The notes under the pieces were generated by a model, which ran no database searches, had not been told where the DNA came from, and saw nothing but the letters and a program-made list of their open reading frames with translations. Shown here one piece after another: positions 16,352 through 27,701 of a stretch of 50,000 bases of DNA. Position numbers and translations under genes: made by a program. Source of the stretch: Chrysomallon squamiferum (Eukaryota > Mollusca > Gastropoda > Neomphalida > Peltospiridae); assembly GCA_012295275.1 (NCBI GenBank), contig CM022676.1, forward strand, positions 18,508,689-18,558,688. Direction: 5' to 3'. The stretch's first letter is position 1; each line of letters starts with the position of its first letter.

Positions 16352-16394
<43 letters not shown>
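16219..16394. repeat. (TA)n-(CATA)n-(GATA)n compound microsatellite
   Basis: Runs of TA, then CATA, then GATA lead straight into the left end of the Tc1 element. The transposon used a TA in this tract. Confidence 0.93.
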
Positions 16395-17840
16395 CTCTCC
16401 CAAAAAAGAAACGCAAAATTGCTGATTTCTTAGATACCTATTGTAAATTGACACATATCGATGTACAAACTATGAATATAAATGACATTTGGTTATTCAA
16501 ACGTATAGCTTTTGTTAAAGTCGCCAAAAAGCAGGTAACGCAAAATAAAGGCTATGATCGTGTTTATGAGCCAAAACGTCCCCGAATGCAAACCACGTTA
16601 CCAGTGCAGGTGCACGTGTGGCACATGAAAGTTGAATACGAGGGTTATAAACATGCAAGGTTTTCGAAAACTTCTATTCATTATTTTTGTTCTCACCCAA
16701 CATCAAACAAATGCCACGACTGAGTGAACCGCAACGAAACAACACCATCGGCCGTTAACAAGCTGGCGAATCCTTCTCGGCCGTAGCCCGGGTGTTCCAT
16801 GTATCCCCAGGCACCATCTTGAGATTATAGTATAGGTTCCATCGACACCAAACAAAACGTGACCGTCCCAGATCAGGTAGACCACGTGCAACCACCAGGG
16901 CCCAAGGACCGCTACATACGGGTACTTCATCTACGGAAAAGAAATACCATGGCAACCTCTAATGCTTCAGCAATACCAGGTATGTGTAGAATATCGGCTC
17001 AGACAGTGCGCAATTGTTTACGTGATGCAGGTATTCGATCCAGACGGCCTGTAAGAAGAGTGGTTTTGACTCAAGAACGTTGTCGACTACGAAGTCAATG
17101 GTGTCAATCTGTCTGGTTTAGTGACGAGGCTCAATTTCTGCTTCGTTCAGCTGATGGAAGATGTCGAGTTTACAGACGTCGTGGTGAACGTTTTGTTGTA
17201 AACTGCATACAGGAAGCTGACAGATTTGGCGGTGGTAGTGTGATGGTGTGGGCAGCAATCTCATACACTGGCATGACCAACCTGCAAGGCAACTTAACGG
17301 CTCACAGATACCGAGATGAAATTTTCCAGCCATATATCGCTCCAGTTATGAATAATGGTAACGCTGTATTCCAGCACGACAATGCGAGACCACATACAGC
17401 CAGACTCACAACAGCTTACCTGCACAACTATAACATTCAGGTCCTGCCCTGGCCCTCTAAATCTCCGGATTTGAACCCTTTAAAACATTTGTGGGACGAT
17501 TTTGATAGACGACTGAGGCAGCATCAACCACAGAATCGTGGTGAGTTGGCATTATTACTACAGACAGAGTGGGCCACCATTCCACAAGGTGTAACTCGTA
17601 ATGTCATTACTGCCATGGGAAGAAGATGTCAGGCAGTTCTGGACTCCCACGGTGGGCACACAAGGAATTGAAATTACACTGTTATATCCTAGAACTTTAA
17701 CCTTTTCAAAGTAATACCATCAATATTAATGAATTGCGAAAGTGTGTGTAAAATGTGAATATTCATCTGCTTTTTGTTGATCCATTACATAGATATTCCC
17801 AATGTCAATAAAATCTACTTTTGCGTTTCTTTTTTGTTAG
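16395..17840 (+). mobile_element. Tc1-family DNA transposon, inactive copy
   Basis: The element is ~1.45 kb. Left and right ends share an inverted repeat: AAAAAAGAAACGCAAAA near 16402-16418 and its reverse complement near 17819-17835. Outside these, the ends are CTCTCCC on the left and GTTAG on the right. Both ends abut TA-containing microsatellite (GATA left, ATATA right), consistent with TA target-site duplication typical of the superfamily. It encodes one transposase relic (16711-17671). The inverted repeats are short and imperfect at the extreme tips, so the exact outer boundary may be off by a few bases. Confidence 0.88.
16711..17671 (+). pseudogene. Tc1/mariner transposase relic (DD34E family)
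   Basis: The start is MPRLSEPQRN at 16711, typical of the N-terminal helix-turn-helix of this family. The frame is broken by TAA at 16756, TAG at 16828 and a one-base shift near 16900-16908, after which the frame is open to TGA at 17669. The catalytic half has FSDE (first Asp), QHDNARPH (second Asp) and SPDLNPLKHLWD. The family has Glu where this copy has Lys, 34 residues after the second Asp, so the third catalytic acid is lost. The linker between QWCQ and VWFSDE is about a dozen residues shorter than I expect, suggesting a small in-frame deletion. The GGSVMVWAAISYTG block and the GGHTRN end are conserved. The product cannot be an active transposase. Confidence 0.92.
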
Positions 17841-18759
17841 ATATATATATATATAACACACACACATATACATATATATATATATAAACAGAGACAAAAC
17901 GGATACCTAATTACGTTTAAATTGCAGTGAAAAATTATGTGTAGTTATTGACAATGCTAATTACTATATCAATTATTTGTCTTTCGTTCTGGAATTTACA
18001 TTCAGTATCCGAAGTAGACAGCATCCGGATTAGTCACGCCAGGGTTTGTAATTTGATAGGAAATGCCCCCCACCTCGTGGAATAGCAGAGTGCATAGCAT
18101 CCCTGTTACTCCTATCTTCTAGCACACCACTGGCATAGACAGTTAAATCTCAGTCAGAAGGGAAATGTTTATATACAAACAGTTTCTGACTACTACAGCA
18201 GGTTTTATCAGTACTTTAATTAATTATTGTTTATGAAGGAAGCTGGTCAATAAATAATCTCAAATCAGACTTTGGCTCTTTTTATTTTTCAGTTGTGTAT
18301 CACAAGTATGGGACTAGAGGTTTTTGTAGCTGCAGCTAAAAAGAAAGTCAGAAAAACCTGAAATTTTAAGGTTGCGGCAGGATAAAATATTTTTGCTGCA
18401 ATTTAACAGACATACTGTAATTGAAACTGTTGTTAAACAGAAACATAAATAATTTTGGGCAAAAAACCCCAACAGTTTGACCCATTTCTAATGTGGAAAT
18501 ATTTGTTATTCATAACAAAATCACATATGGAAGGAATGTTTATAGTGAGATGCAGTTACAGACACAATCACTACTGCTATATGTGTGGTATATTAGGAGG
18601 GGTTTGTGATTTACAGGGTTTGTGATTTACAGGGTTTGTGATTTCCTGCTACACTAGTTTATACACAAATCTCGGTTAGTCCAAGGTTCTTTTTCGCCGA
18701 GTGCACTGTGTGTGTGTGTCTGTCTCTGTGCCTGTGTGTCTGTCTCTGTGTGTGTGTAT

Positions 18760-18798
<39 letters not shown>

Positions 18799-19440
18799 AT
18801 GAAATAATTTAAAACAGATTATTTGTTTATTTTTTAAAGTTAACTTATTATCAGTGTTAGTGAAATCAAGGGCAAGCTAATATACATGTGTGTACGTATA
18901 TATGTATGCATGTTTTTTTGGTTGCATACGTACACACACAAATAATATTTCTCACTCTGAACAGAATAGAAACAAATAAATACATAAATAACAAAAAGTA
19001 AATAATAATACCTGACACATTTATTTCTATATCTTTGTAATTCACCTGTTTACAAATATAAACACAAATTAAATACAAAAATAATTCATAATAAAAAAAT
19101 ACAAATTTATTTATCTGCTTTTCGTTTATTTATATCTCATCTATAAATAAATAAACAAAGAGTTGCTAGTCTTAGTAAAAGAAAATGGATAAATAAATGA
19201 AATAACAGTTCTTATTTTCATGTCTAACAACCAGGAAATACATACATAATGTATCTACATATTATATTTCATATACAAAAAACAAAATAAAAATAAAATA
19301 AACCAAAAAGAAAAATGCATAAATAAATAAGTAAATAAATAAATAATAACAGTAACATAATAAATAAGAAATGAGATGTTTATGTACATCATGCACGTGT
19401 TAGACAGAAATCAGTTCATTAGAAATCAAAAAATTCAAAT
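17841..19440. other. Non-coding stretch with small repeats
   Basis: It contains (TA)n/(CA)n at 17841-17886, a TG-rich tract at 18706-18795, and many AAAT runs from 18960 to 19350. Short frames (for example 18866-19078 minus) carry no domain. The region is downstream of the minus-strand BTB gene. Possible poly(A) signals for that gene (TTTATT on the plus strand) appear only from about 19130 leftward. Confidence 0.5.
18600..18644. repeat. 16-bp minisatellite, nearly three copies
   Basis: GGGTTTGTGATTTACA is repeated in tandem, the third copy ending GATTTCC. Confidence 0.95.
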
Positions 19441-19450
19441 CAAGTGTGTA

Positions 19451-19477
19451 TGACGTCATCACTGCTGTCTGACGTCA
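19451..19477. promoter_or_regulatory. Paired CRE palindromes
   Basis: Two perfect TGACGTCA octamers (19451-19458 and 19470-19477) are 19 bp apart, just 3' of the BTB gene. CREB/ATF dimers bind this octamer. Function here is inferred from sequence only. Confidence 0.4.
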
Positions 19478-19611
19478 TCAGAAATACAAAACGTAAACAA
19501 ACATAAATAAATAAATAAATAAAAACAAATAAATAAATAAATAAACAAATAAATAAAAATAGAAATACTACGTCAGTGATGATTAAATTTGTATTTGAAC
19601 GATGTTGTTTT

Positions 19612-21118
19612 TTACACTAAAAATAACAAAGCAGGTATTTGTCCTATGTCCACACGTGTAACAAGTCGTCTGTCACTGTGTTTAGATCTGCGTGACTCAG
19701 AAAATCTACAAACAAAAGAGTCTACAACAATTTCTGATTTACTAACACATCCACGCCCTGAGTCTCTTCCCTTAACATGAACAAACAAGCTGTACTCAGT
19801 GTCTTTAGTAATCTTCACTGGACGTCTGAACACGACGTCATACACGTGAGACACGTGTTCATATCTCTGTGTCAGTCTAGACCCGTGCAGTATTTTGTCT
19901 GTTCTTGTGTCAGTGACGAAGGCGCTGACGTCGTAGTTTCGTGGTACAAGTTGACCGTACAACTGAAATCCGCGAAGTAAAGCGTTTTTGTTCACAGAGA
20001 AAGTAATGGCGTCATCTACTTCACCAGAAAATGTCCAGTAACCAAACCTACCAAACCTGTTTATTTTAATCTGTGTTTTCATCATTGCGGTTCTCTTGTT
20101 TGAGTTGAAAGGTGAAACATCTTCATCACTGCTCACCAAGTGTTTCAAAATCTTGTTTTCTTCTGTCTCAGTGAGTATGTGAGTGGGTGTCACGTGTTCT
20201 ACAAAATACGTCTGATCGAGTAATGGATAACGCACGTGCTTCACGACCTCTCCCAGTGCTTCGCGCATGTTTTTTTCACTCGTCTCTCTCCCTTGCTTCC
20301 TGCACGCGCTCTCAGCCCACTTCACAGCGGCTTCGAAAACATTTTTCTCTTCTGCTATCAGTTCCTCTGATCGTACGATCTCAACCAGACATTCGTGACA
20401 AAGATCGGTGACTTCATCCGACTTCAGAACTTCGTCGCCATTTTTCAAAATGTAGTCCAGACTTTTTCTCCTCAGATGATGTTCATCAAACAGGTGAGCT
20501 TGTTCCAGCACGACGCACGCATTCTGTGACGACAACGACGACTCCAAATAATGTGTGCATTCATCTTCCAGTGTCGTGACTATGTACTTCTTCGATAGAT
20601 ACAGCAGACCGGTGACGTTGTCGCCTGTTAGGACGACGTCATCCGTATAAAGATATCTGTATAAAAGAAGTAGAGTAAGACTTTAAAACGTGAGATAATT
20701 ATGTGAGATTAATTAATTAGAAAATAATTAGATTACTAACAAAAACTGTATTGTTATCAACGTTTCTGTCTGTATGTATGTCTCACTTCCTCACTGTGTT
20801 CGTACGTGTGTTTCCATGTTTATGTGTGTATGTGTGTGTGTGTCTGTGTGTTTTAACATACTTTAAAAACTCTGAAAAGATGTCTGCCTTCACTTCCGGT
20901 ATCACAATATCTGATTTTTCGCGAAGTTCTCCAGTCAACATCTGACAGAAAACTTCGCTTCGAATGATCAGAATTAAACGATGCGCATCGACAGCAGTTT
21001 TATGTTCCCCAACTAAAAATCTGACGTCAGTGTGAGTTTTCGTAAGAAAAACGTGTTCAAGGCTTTCTTTCAGATTCTTCCCTGTCTGCCAACCTGAGAC
21101 TGAAGTTGAGGTGGCCAT
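19612..21118 (-). CDS. BTB-BACK-PHR domain protein (BTBD3/BTBD6-like), two exons
   Basis: The model is complement(join(19612..20656, 20862..21118)), 433 codons plus TAA. The ATG at 21118 has a good context (AACATGG). Exon 1 ends at a GTATGT donor and exon 2 follows a TTTTATACAG acceptor. The 205-bp intron is phase 2 within a Lys codon, and splicing restores the BTB motif FLKYLYTDDVVLTGDN. Order: BTB/POZ about residues 20-120 (TDVRFLVGEHK, AHRLIL, SEVFCQML), BACK about 125-250 (SSQNACVVLEQAHLFDE, FEAAVKWAE), PHR about 279-430 (INRFGRFGYWTFSGEVDDAI, ending IGQIPALLF). Length is close to the family norm of roughly 450-500. Such proteins are Cullin-3 adaptors: BTB and BACK bind Cul3, PHR takes substrate. 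No stop or frameshift is seen. It stands alone with decayed duplicates of another family upstream. Confidence 0.93.
21022..21029. promoter_or_regulatory. CRE octamer inside BTB exon 1
   Basis: A perfect TGACGTCA lies in the coding sequence at the ACTGACGTCAGAT codons (minus sense Thr-Asp-Val-Arg). It may simply be coding coincidence. Confidence 0.2.
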
Positions 21119-21625
21119 GTTTTCACTACAAACAATAATAATAATAATAATGATAATAATGGAATGAGGAGAGAAAGAAATTGTTCACACATTCAACTAT
21201 ATCAATTCTTACAGCGAAAATAAATACAAAAAAAAAAAAAATAATAAATCGGAAAATGAAAAGGGAAATAAAAGAAAACGAATAAATATATAGAAAACCG
21301 ATACACTATAAAAAGAAATAAATTATGCTTATATGAACGATTAATATGATGGTGTCGACGACAACATTAATTATTATTATCATTATTATTATAAACAGAC
21401 ATGTCTGGTCACATCAGGTAAACAAACGAATTTCAAATAGCAATGTACTTATGGCCATTTATATCAATTTACTCCTCGAAAACACAAAACAAATTTCCCT
21501 CTGTGATACATCTAAAACGAAACATTATGTAAGAAAAAAGTAAGAAAATAAGAAAAAATAGAGAAAGAAGATGGGATGGTTTTAAAGTAGAAACAATAAA
21601 AAACACATTGTAATCTCAAAACTTC

Positions 21626-21695
21626 CTGATCGATAATTTCTGATAAGCGACTACTTTCTGTTTAACCTCAACTATAGAGTGCAGGTATAACCGAT
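21626..21695 (-). pseudogene. Cassette exon E2, copy 4 (VKQK exon)
   Basis: The acceptor TTTTATTTTATTTTTAG is followed by an open phase-1 frame containing EVKQKVVAYQKLS, then ATCAG|GAAGTT, where copy 1 has CAG|GTAACT. The donor GT has become GA, so the exon is probably dead. It belongs to a family of short paralogous exons at 22584-22641, 25167-25231 and 30022-30079. Confidence 0.4.
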
Positions 21696-21888
21696 CTAAA
21701 AATAAAATAAAACATATAGCAAAAGCCGTTAATAAATAATAGGGTTGTAATAATAATAATAATAATAAAAACATACAAAAGATAAGTTTAAAATTTATAT
21801 ATCCTTGAGGACGATGTGATAAATTCACTGTTAATACATTGTGCACATAAGTGCGGAAATAAAAGAAAAAAAGAAGCATTGGTCTACA

Positions 21889-22122
21889 TTATGAGAAGAA
21901 AAATAATAGCAATAACGACGCTACATTAAAAAACAACCACAACCGAATTACTTCCAATAAACCAAATAAAAAGGAAATAGAAAGAAAATCAGTATATGAG
22001 ATAATATTATTAAATTCTTCATCCGTAAGATCCATACACCAGAATTGTAAATACAATTTCGCTATCTGACAATACATTTTCAAGTCAGGCTTTATGTAAC
22101 CTTTTCCATGTCAATATAAAAG
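21889..22122 (-). pseudogene. Decayed exon with BTB-like pattern, cassette copy 3 (P domain)
   Basis: The minus-strand frame from 22083 reads LKMYCQIAKLYLQFWCMDLT, then DEEFNNIISY and FGLLEVIRLW. The D-L-T-D-E-E-F-N-x-I-I-x-Y ... L-L-E-V pattern resembles the middle of a BTB domain. Upstream the homologous frame is interrupted by stops. Similar frames occur at 23471-23656 and 31522-31794. The sequence is followed on the minus strand by a conserved non-coding tail near 21800-21880. Assignment to BTB is tentative. Confidence 0.35.
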
Positions 22123-22307
22123 AACACCTCACACTATAATGACCTATTTGTTAGAGAACTAACTCTGATATACCTAAAAATAATTAAACTAAGAAGACTC
22201 GAATCATTAAAACATAATAAATTATAAAATATCACCCGCTTTCAACATGGCCGACTTATTTCACTTCTGCTTTGTTTACGTTTAGCTCCACTGATAAACA
22301 CGTTGAC

Positions 22308-22315
22308 TGACGTCA
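22308..22315. promoter_or_regulatory. CRE octamer upstream of the BTB gene
   Basis: A perfect TGACGTCA lies 1.2 kb upstream of the BTB start and close to an AACATGGCCGAC element at ~22246. This stretch (22240-22330) is richer in GC than its surroundings and could hold a minus-strand promoter. Confidence 0.3.
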
Positions 22316-22474
22316 AACATCTATACGTCATCAAGTGTCACTTCTCAGATTTCAGTGTCAGATTATAATAAACAAATCATGTACGAGACACGTACACTCA
22401 TCTTAGACTCATTTTCCCTTAAAGCAGATTATATTCATTTAATGCAGTCCTATTGCATTGTTTACATTCGTGTT

Positions 22475-22477
<3 letters not shown>

Positions 22478-22509
<32 letters not shown>

Positions 22510-22522
22510 AATAATAATAATT
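22478..22522. repeat. (CAA)n/(TAA)n microsatellite
   Basis: A CAA run passes into TAA units. Confidence 0.9.
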
Positions 22523-22583
22523 TAAAACGAAAAGCGGAAAAACAAGAGTAAACTATTAGTTTATAACTATATCGATGCCAACT

Positions 22584-22641
22584 GCAATCGATAATTTCTT
22601 TGAAACGAGTACTTTCTGTTTAATAATTCTACTATTCAAAA
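22584..22641 (-). pseudogene. Cassette exon E2, copy 3
   Basis: The acceptor TTTATATCTCAG precedes a frame with NSRIIKQKVLVSKKLS, clearly paralogous to the other E2 copies. No GT donor follows (GCAGTTGGC), so splicing out is doubtful. Confidence 0.35.
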
Positions 22642-23044
22642 CTGAGATATAAATAAATAAACAGAGAAACAAATAAATAAATAAATTGAATTAATTAATT
22701 AATTACAATAAAATAAAATGAATACATTAATAAATATATAAAATAAAAGGAAATAATCACATACATAAAAATATTGCATAGAGACAACAATAACAACAAT
22801 AATGGAATTAGTTTAACACTACTAATAATGATACTCTCGCAACAACGGCTGCTACTCCTATGCTGCTGCTACAACTACTGCTGCTGCCACTTCTACTATT
22901 GAAACTTCTACTATTACATATCCTGCTACCATTACAACTACCACTAATGTTATTATTATTACTTCTGCCACAAATGTGTATTTATTTATATATTACGAAC
23001 AGTATTTATTTTTCTGAGGGAGTAAGATATAGAAATCAGATCTA

Positions 23045-23087
23045 ACACACACACACGCACACACATACACACACGCACACATATAGA

Positions 23088-23119
<32 letters not shown>

Positions 23120-23135
23120 CAACAACAACAACAAC
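23045..23135. repeat. (CA)n, (AAT)n and (CAA)n microsatellites
   Basis: A CA-rich tract (23045-23082) is followed by AAT and then CAA units. Confidence 0.9.
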
Positions 23136-23470
23136 AGCATACTAAAGGTTTTTTTTCTAATCTTATCGTGTGCATGTCTTATTTCTCTGACGATACTCAC
23201 GTGACCAGTCTATCAAGATAGAGCTAACACGTGACTGTTTGTTTCTTATGTAGGTCAGATAAAAACAGTGTGTCACACGAGAACAAAGCTATAGCTGGGT
23301 GTTATTTACAACGATCTGACAAATTCATTGTTAATGCAGTGTCTGCGTATAAGAGTAGAAATGAACAGAAAACGTGTGAAATTATTTAAACTGTGAGAAG
23401 ATATATAATCTCAATAACGACGATAATGACAAACAAAATAACAACAAAATTACTACCAACAAACAGACTC

Positions 23471-23656
23471 TTAAATTAAAAACAATACAATTCTACGAGC
23501 TAACATTATTATTACGTTAATATTGGCTCGTTCCATACACTTGGTGGTAAGTAACACTACGTTGTCAGACAATATACTTTTCAAGTCCGGGTCTACATTA
23601 TACATTTTCGTGTCTTTTAAAAAATATCGCACTATAATGATCAGTTTGCTTGTCAC
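23471..23656 (-). pseudogene. Cassette P domain, copy 2
   Basis: A 61-codon open frame includes KMYNVDPDLKSILSDNVVLL and TTKCMERANINVIIML. It matches the P frames at 31522-31794 and 21889-22122 at spaced positions (DLK, C-M/R-E/D, I-I/V). It is followed on the minus strand by the shared tail (23180-23340), which is also present at 29500-29700 and 21800-21880. No clear splice sites bound the frame, so it may be a decayed exon. Confidence 0.35.
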
Positions 23657-24779
23657 ATCTACAACTATAACAGCAATATTGTTTTTATGTTTGCCATTGT
23701 AGATGAAAGCAAATGCAATATTTTATACACTGGTTGGAACAGATGATAGACCAATACGAAAGCTAAGTTAAACGAAAGGGAAGAATGAAAAGATGACAAA
23801 AAGAAGAAACAAATGAAAGAAGGAAGAAAGTATATAATAAATGTTTTAATTAACGACACTGTAAACACATTTTGTTTACTGATTTGTGTGTGTGAAACTT
23901 GCTGTTAAGGACTGCTGAAATAAAATGAGAGTAAATCTGCAGTCGCCACATCAAGGGTTCTTCTTTCCAATTAGCAGGAAGTGCCATTTTATATAGACAA
24001 TTAGATGAACAGAGTAATATGTATCAACCATTGGCTCTCTTTAAGCAATATACTATTTTTGTTTCTTTTTAATTTGTTTAGATGTTATTATTATCAACCA
24101 GTTTCATATATAAACAAATTACGACTAGAAACCGTGTGCTGGTCAAGACTAATGAAAAGCAATCACGATATAAACGATAAATAATCAAAAAAATCTGCGA
24201 ATTTCTAACTTGTATGATTCATATTAGCCTTTAGGACACTTTCATTCATAATAACGTTTTTCAGATAGTCTGGTTCAGTATTAAGATACTTATTGACAAT
24301 ACAGATAAAGAGAGCGCTACAGGGTGAACATAAATGGTGTAGAAAATATGTCATTGCAGAAACAAAGAGGGTTGTAAGAGATTGGCAGAAGAGGGTGTTT
24401 AGTTAGTTGTAATGTTGTTTAAAAACAGGTTTTTCACGTTCACAGACTGATGACTCGTAAAGGATAGTGTTTATTCAGGACAGTCTTTAAACAGGATATT
24501 ACTTATACAGGATACTATATTTACATGAAAATGTTTACAGGAATTAGCAATCTTAACGTTAAATTTAATCTTAAACCGACACTAATACCAAACCTTAATT
24601 AACTCTAAATACAACAACGTTTCTGATATTACTGACTTGAATCCTATCTCTACATCTGTGCATCTGAACCAGTGAATAAACATCATGATAATTTTATCTC
24701 AAAGTGTATTATTATCCTAATACAACCCGAACTATCACTCTAACCTTAATGTTATCACATCACAGATCTTAACCTACAT

Positions 24780-24803
24780 CAAACAAACAAACAAACAAGC
24801 AAA

Positions 24804-24834
<31 letters not shown>

Positions 24835-24846
24835 AATAAAATAAAA
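24780..24846. repeat. (AAAC)n/(AAAT)n microsatellite
   Basis: Tetranucleotide AAAC units pass into AAAT units. Confidence 0.9.
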
Positions 24847-24967
24847 TGAACCGTTACATCCCGATTAAGAATATATAATTTCTGGACAACCGATTTTCAA
24901 ATCCTGATATAAATAATTATATTCAAACAGACACACACAATCGCGCGCACTCATCCATTGATAGACA

Positions 24968-25151
<184 letters not shown>

Positions 25152-25166
25152 AATAATGCTTCCTAC

Positions 25167-25231
25167 CTTTAAGACCTTCCTGGTGAGAATTTCTGTTTGA
25201 CGGTTTTTCTGTAGATCACTGAAGTGAGAAT
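25167..25231 (-). pseudogene. Cassette exon E2, copy 2
   Basis: A strong acceptor TTTATTTATTTTTAG and donor TTAAAG|GTAGGA bound a 65-bp frame that is open in phase 1 (SHFSDLQKNRQTEILTRKVL). It lies 111 bp downstream (minus sense) of cassette exon E3 copy 2. The splice sites look functional, but E3 copy 2 is broken. Confidence 0.4.
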
Positions 25232-25342
25232 CTAAAAATAAATAAATAAATAAATGAAACATATTACATGTTCAATACTGCTGATTTATTTTAAGAAAAT
25301 AATAGCACGGTATACATTAAGTCACAATGAAATGCAAACTAC

Positions 25343-25520
25343 CTTCAAATCTCAAAACGGCTGTCTGCTTACACAAAATACGTGCTTGTTTGTTAGTGGT
25401 TTTACTGGAGCTGGCAACACGTCACTGACATAATTTCTGTGTCGCTGTTAATAAACGTGTCTGCTGATAACCACGTGACTGAAATCTGACGTGCTACAAC
25501 TCGAAATGTGAGTGACGGTA
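25343..25520 (-). pseudogene. Cassette exon E3, copy 2, with stops
   Basis: The donor side is TTTGAAG|GTAGTT. The sequence parallels E3 copy 1 at 30862-31041 (shared ACATCAGATTTCAGTCACGTG-type core and a C-Q-x-Q segment), but in the homologous frame it has TAA codons, one just after CQLQ. It is a pseudo-exon. Confidence 0.4.
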
Positions 25521-27690
25521 GATGTATGCATATCTTTTGTGACGTATAATTTGTGAAGCGTTTGCACATTCCTAATATTCAATACTTGTAACATAAATAT
25601 TATAGTAAGAAACACCCTTAATTACATAATGGCAAAAATAAAATAGAAATATAAAATAAAACTTTTTTCAATCCATAAATAGATGTGACATACTTATATT
25701 TCATACAAATAATTTTGCCCAAATAGTTCAGTTTTCTTCATGTCTAGTTGTTTCATTGTTTATCTTGCAAGAATATTCTTATCCATGTGATAACACATGT
25801 TCATAATATCTTAGAATCCATTTAAGGTTAGTTGTTGGTGTTTGCATTGTGATTTAACTGCTTGGCAATTAACAACATTAAATATATTATGCTATCTTTT
25901 ATTATTATTTATTTTACAATATCATGAATATGTAGAAATTTTATCATCATTTATCAAAATTAATATTTTATAAAACTAGATTATTATTGTTATTATTATT
26001 ATAACATAGGTAAGATAGCAAAACAGTTTTAAAACAGTTGTAAATCATCATTTTATTATTATTGTTTTTTCCCACTTTGTTTTTAAAATTTCTTGACTGA
26101 TTAACAATAGTTATCTATACTTAACATTATAATCCAGCCATTACATTTCTAATGTATTTACTGCAGTCATTTTTATTAAATAAATTTATTTATATGTTAC
26201 TTACATGTACTAATTTATGAAGCTGGTCTAAGGGGAGATAACTTGTTATTTAATGTGATATATTTTGGGGGTTTTTGCGGGGAGGAATTATTCATTATTT
26301 TATTATTATTTCACAGTTAAAATGATTATTTGCATAATTTAATTTTTAATGTCATGTACTTCAAATGTTCATTTTTGGTACTAAATGTAGATAATGTTTG
26401 GTTTTATTTTTCTTACTGACTAGTTATTAATAACTTTACTGTAATGATCAAGACTAATGTTTCAATAAGTAAACTAAACTATACATTTTCACTTTATTTT
26501 TTGAAATATTCTGGTTGCCATATATTAATTATTTAATATTAAATTGTACAATTTTTTTTTCTATTTTTTTTCCCATTATAACCTAGTTATATATATATCT
26601 TAAATTGTTACACTGTGTTTCTGCAGAAACGATATATTAATTTGGAATATAATAATTGAATATTTAAGATTTTTGAGAGAAAATTTGAATATTTTATGAA
26701 ATAGATTTGTTCTGTTTTTAACATGTAGATGTACTTGCTGGACAAATTTTAAAACTAGCTAGAGAAAAGTAAAAATCTTACACATATAAAAAAACAAATT
26801 TATTTTGAGACTGTCATTTCTTTTAAATATTTCTGATATTATTAGTAAGCTATAAACAGTATGATAACATAGTATTTATATATTTGTGAAGAAAGTTGAA
26901 ATCAGAACTGTGTTCTAATAAATCAAAAACAAGATTTGATCATACACTGCTAAAATTCATTAGTAGCAGAATGGTATTAACCACATCAGTCATCTTTAAC
27001 AAATATATTATATTCTGCTGTTGATATGTCATGTATGCATGAATAAAAATACTTCAGATTTGTATTTTGTAAACACAGATATGAACACCTTCACTGTGTA
27101 GCACACAAAAACCTTAGTTAGTAAATCATAAAACAAAACATTTCACTTTATATTTGATCATAGAATTTTGAAATAAATAAAAGTACAGTGACATTATGAA
27201 ATTAAAGCATTAAAATATTCAGCTAATTAGAATAAATGCTAAATCTTGATCAATAATAATAATAATAGTAATGATAATAATAATGATAATAATAATAATA
27301 AATGCCGCCCATTAGTTATTTACAGATATCAGTTTGTTTAATGAGGTTTAACAAACTGTAAGATTTCAACTAAATACAACCCCTGAAGGCTAAACTTTAT
27401 AATGAAGTTTTGTAACAGAACTGGTCTTGTAATCATAAATAGAACAATTTTTATAACTACACTAAAGTCTTACATTATAGTCAAGTTTTACCACTAAATA
27501 GAAATCTTACAAATAGAAAAAAGTTCTATTATTAAACTAAGGTCGTATAAATTAAAATTTGTATAAAGTTTTGTAACAAAAATAAATCTTATAGCTCACC
27601 TTCTTGTAAACTCTACTGGTTTGCTGTTTACATTATCCAGCACAAACAAACTTTGTCGGTTTTATGCTAATTTGTTTCAGAAATCACGTC
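25521..27690. other. AT-rich stretch, no gene seen
   Basis: Long A/T-rich sequence without coherent frames. One GGGAGATAACT core lies at 26233-26243 and a mixed TAA/TGA trinucleotide tract at 27252-27300. Confidence 0.5.
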
Positions 27691-27701
27691 AGGTCTGTCA
27701 G

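Noticed and set aside
16448-16723. 91-codon frame at the 5' end of the Tc1 element
   Set aside because: It lies in the untranslated leader of the transposon and has no similarity to known parts of these elements.
20751-20945. Plus-strand frame over BTB exon 1
   Set aside because: It is the antisense shadow of the coding exon plus a TG tract.
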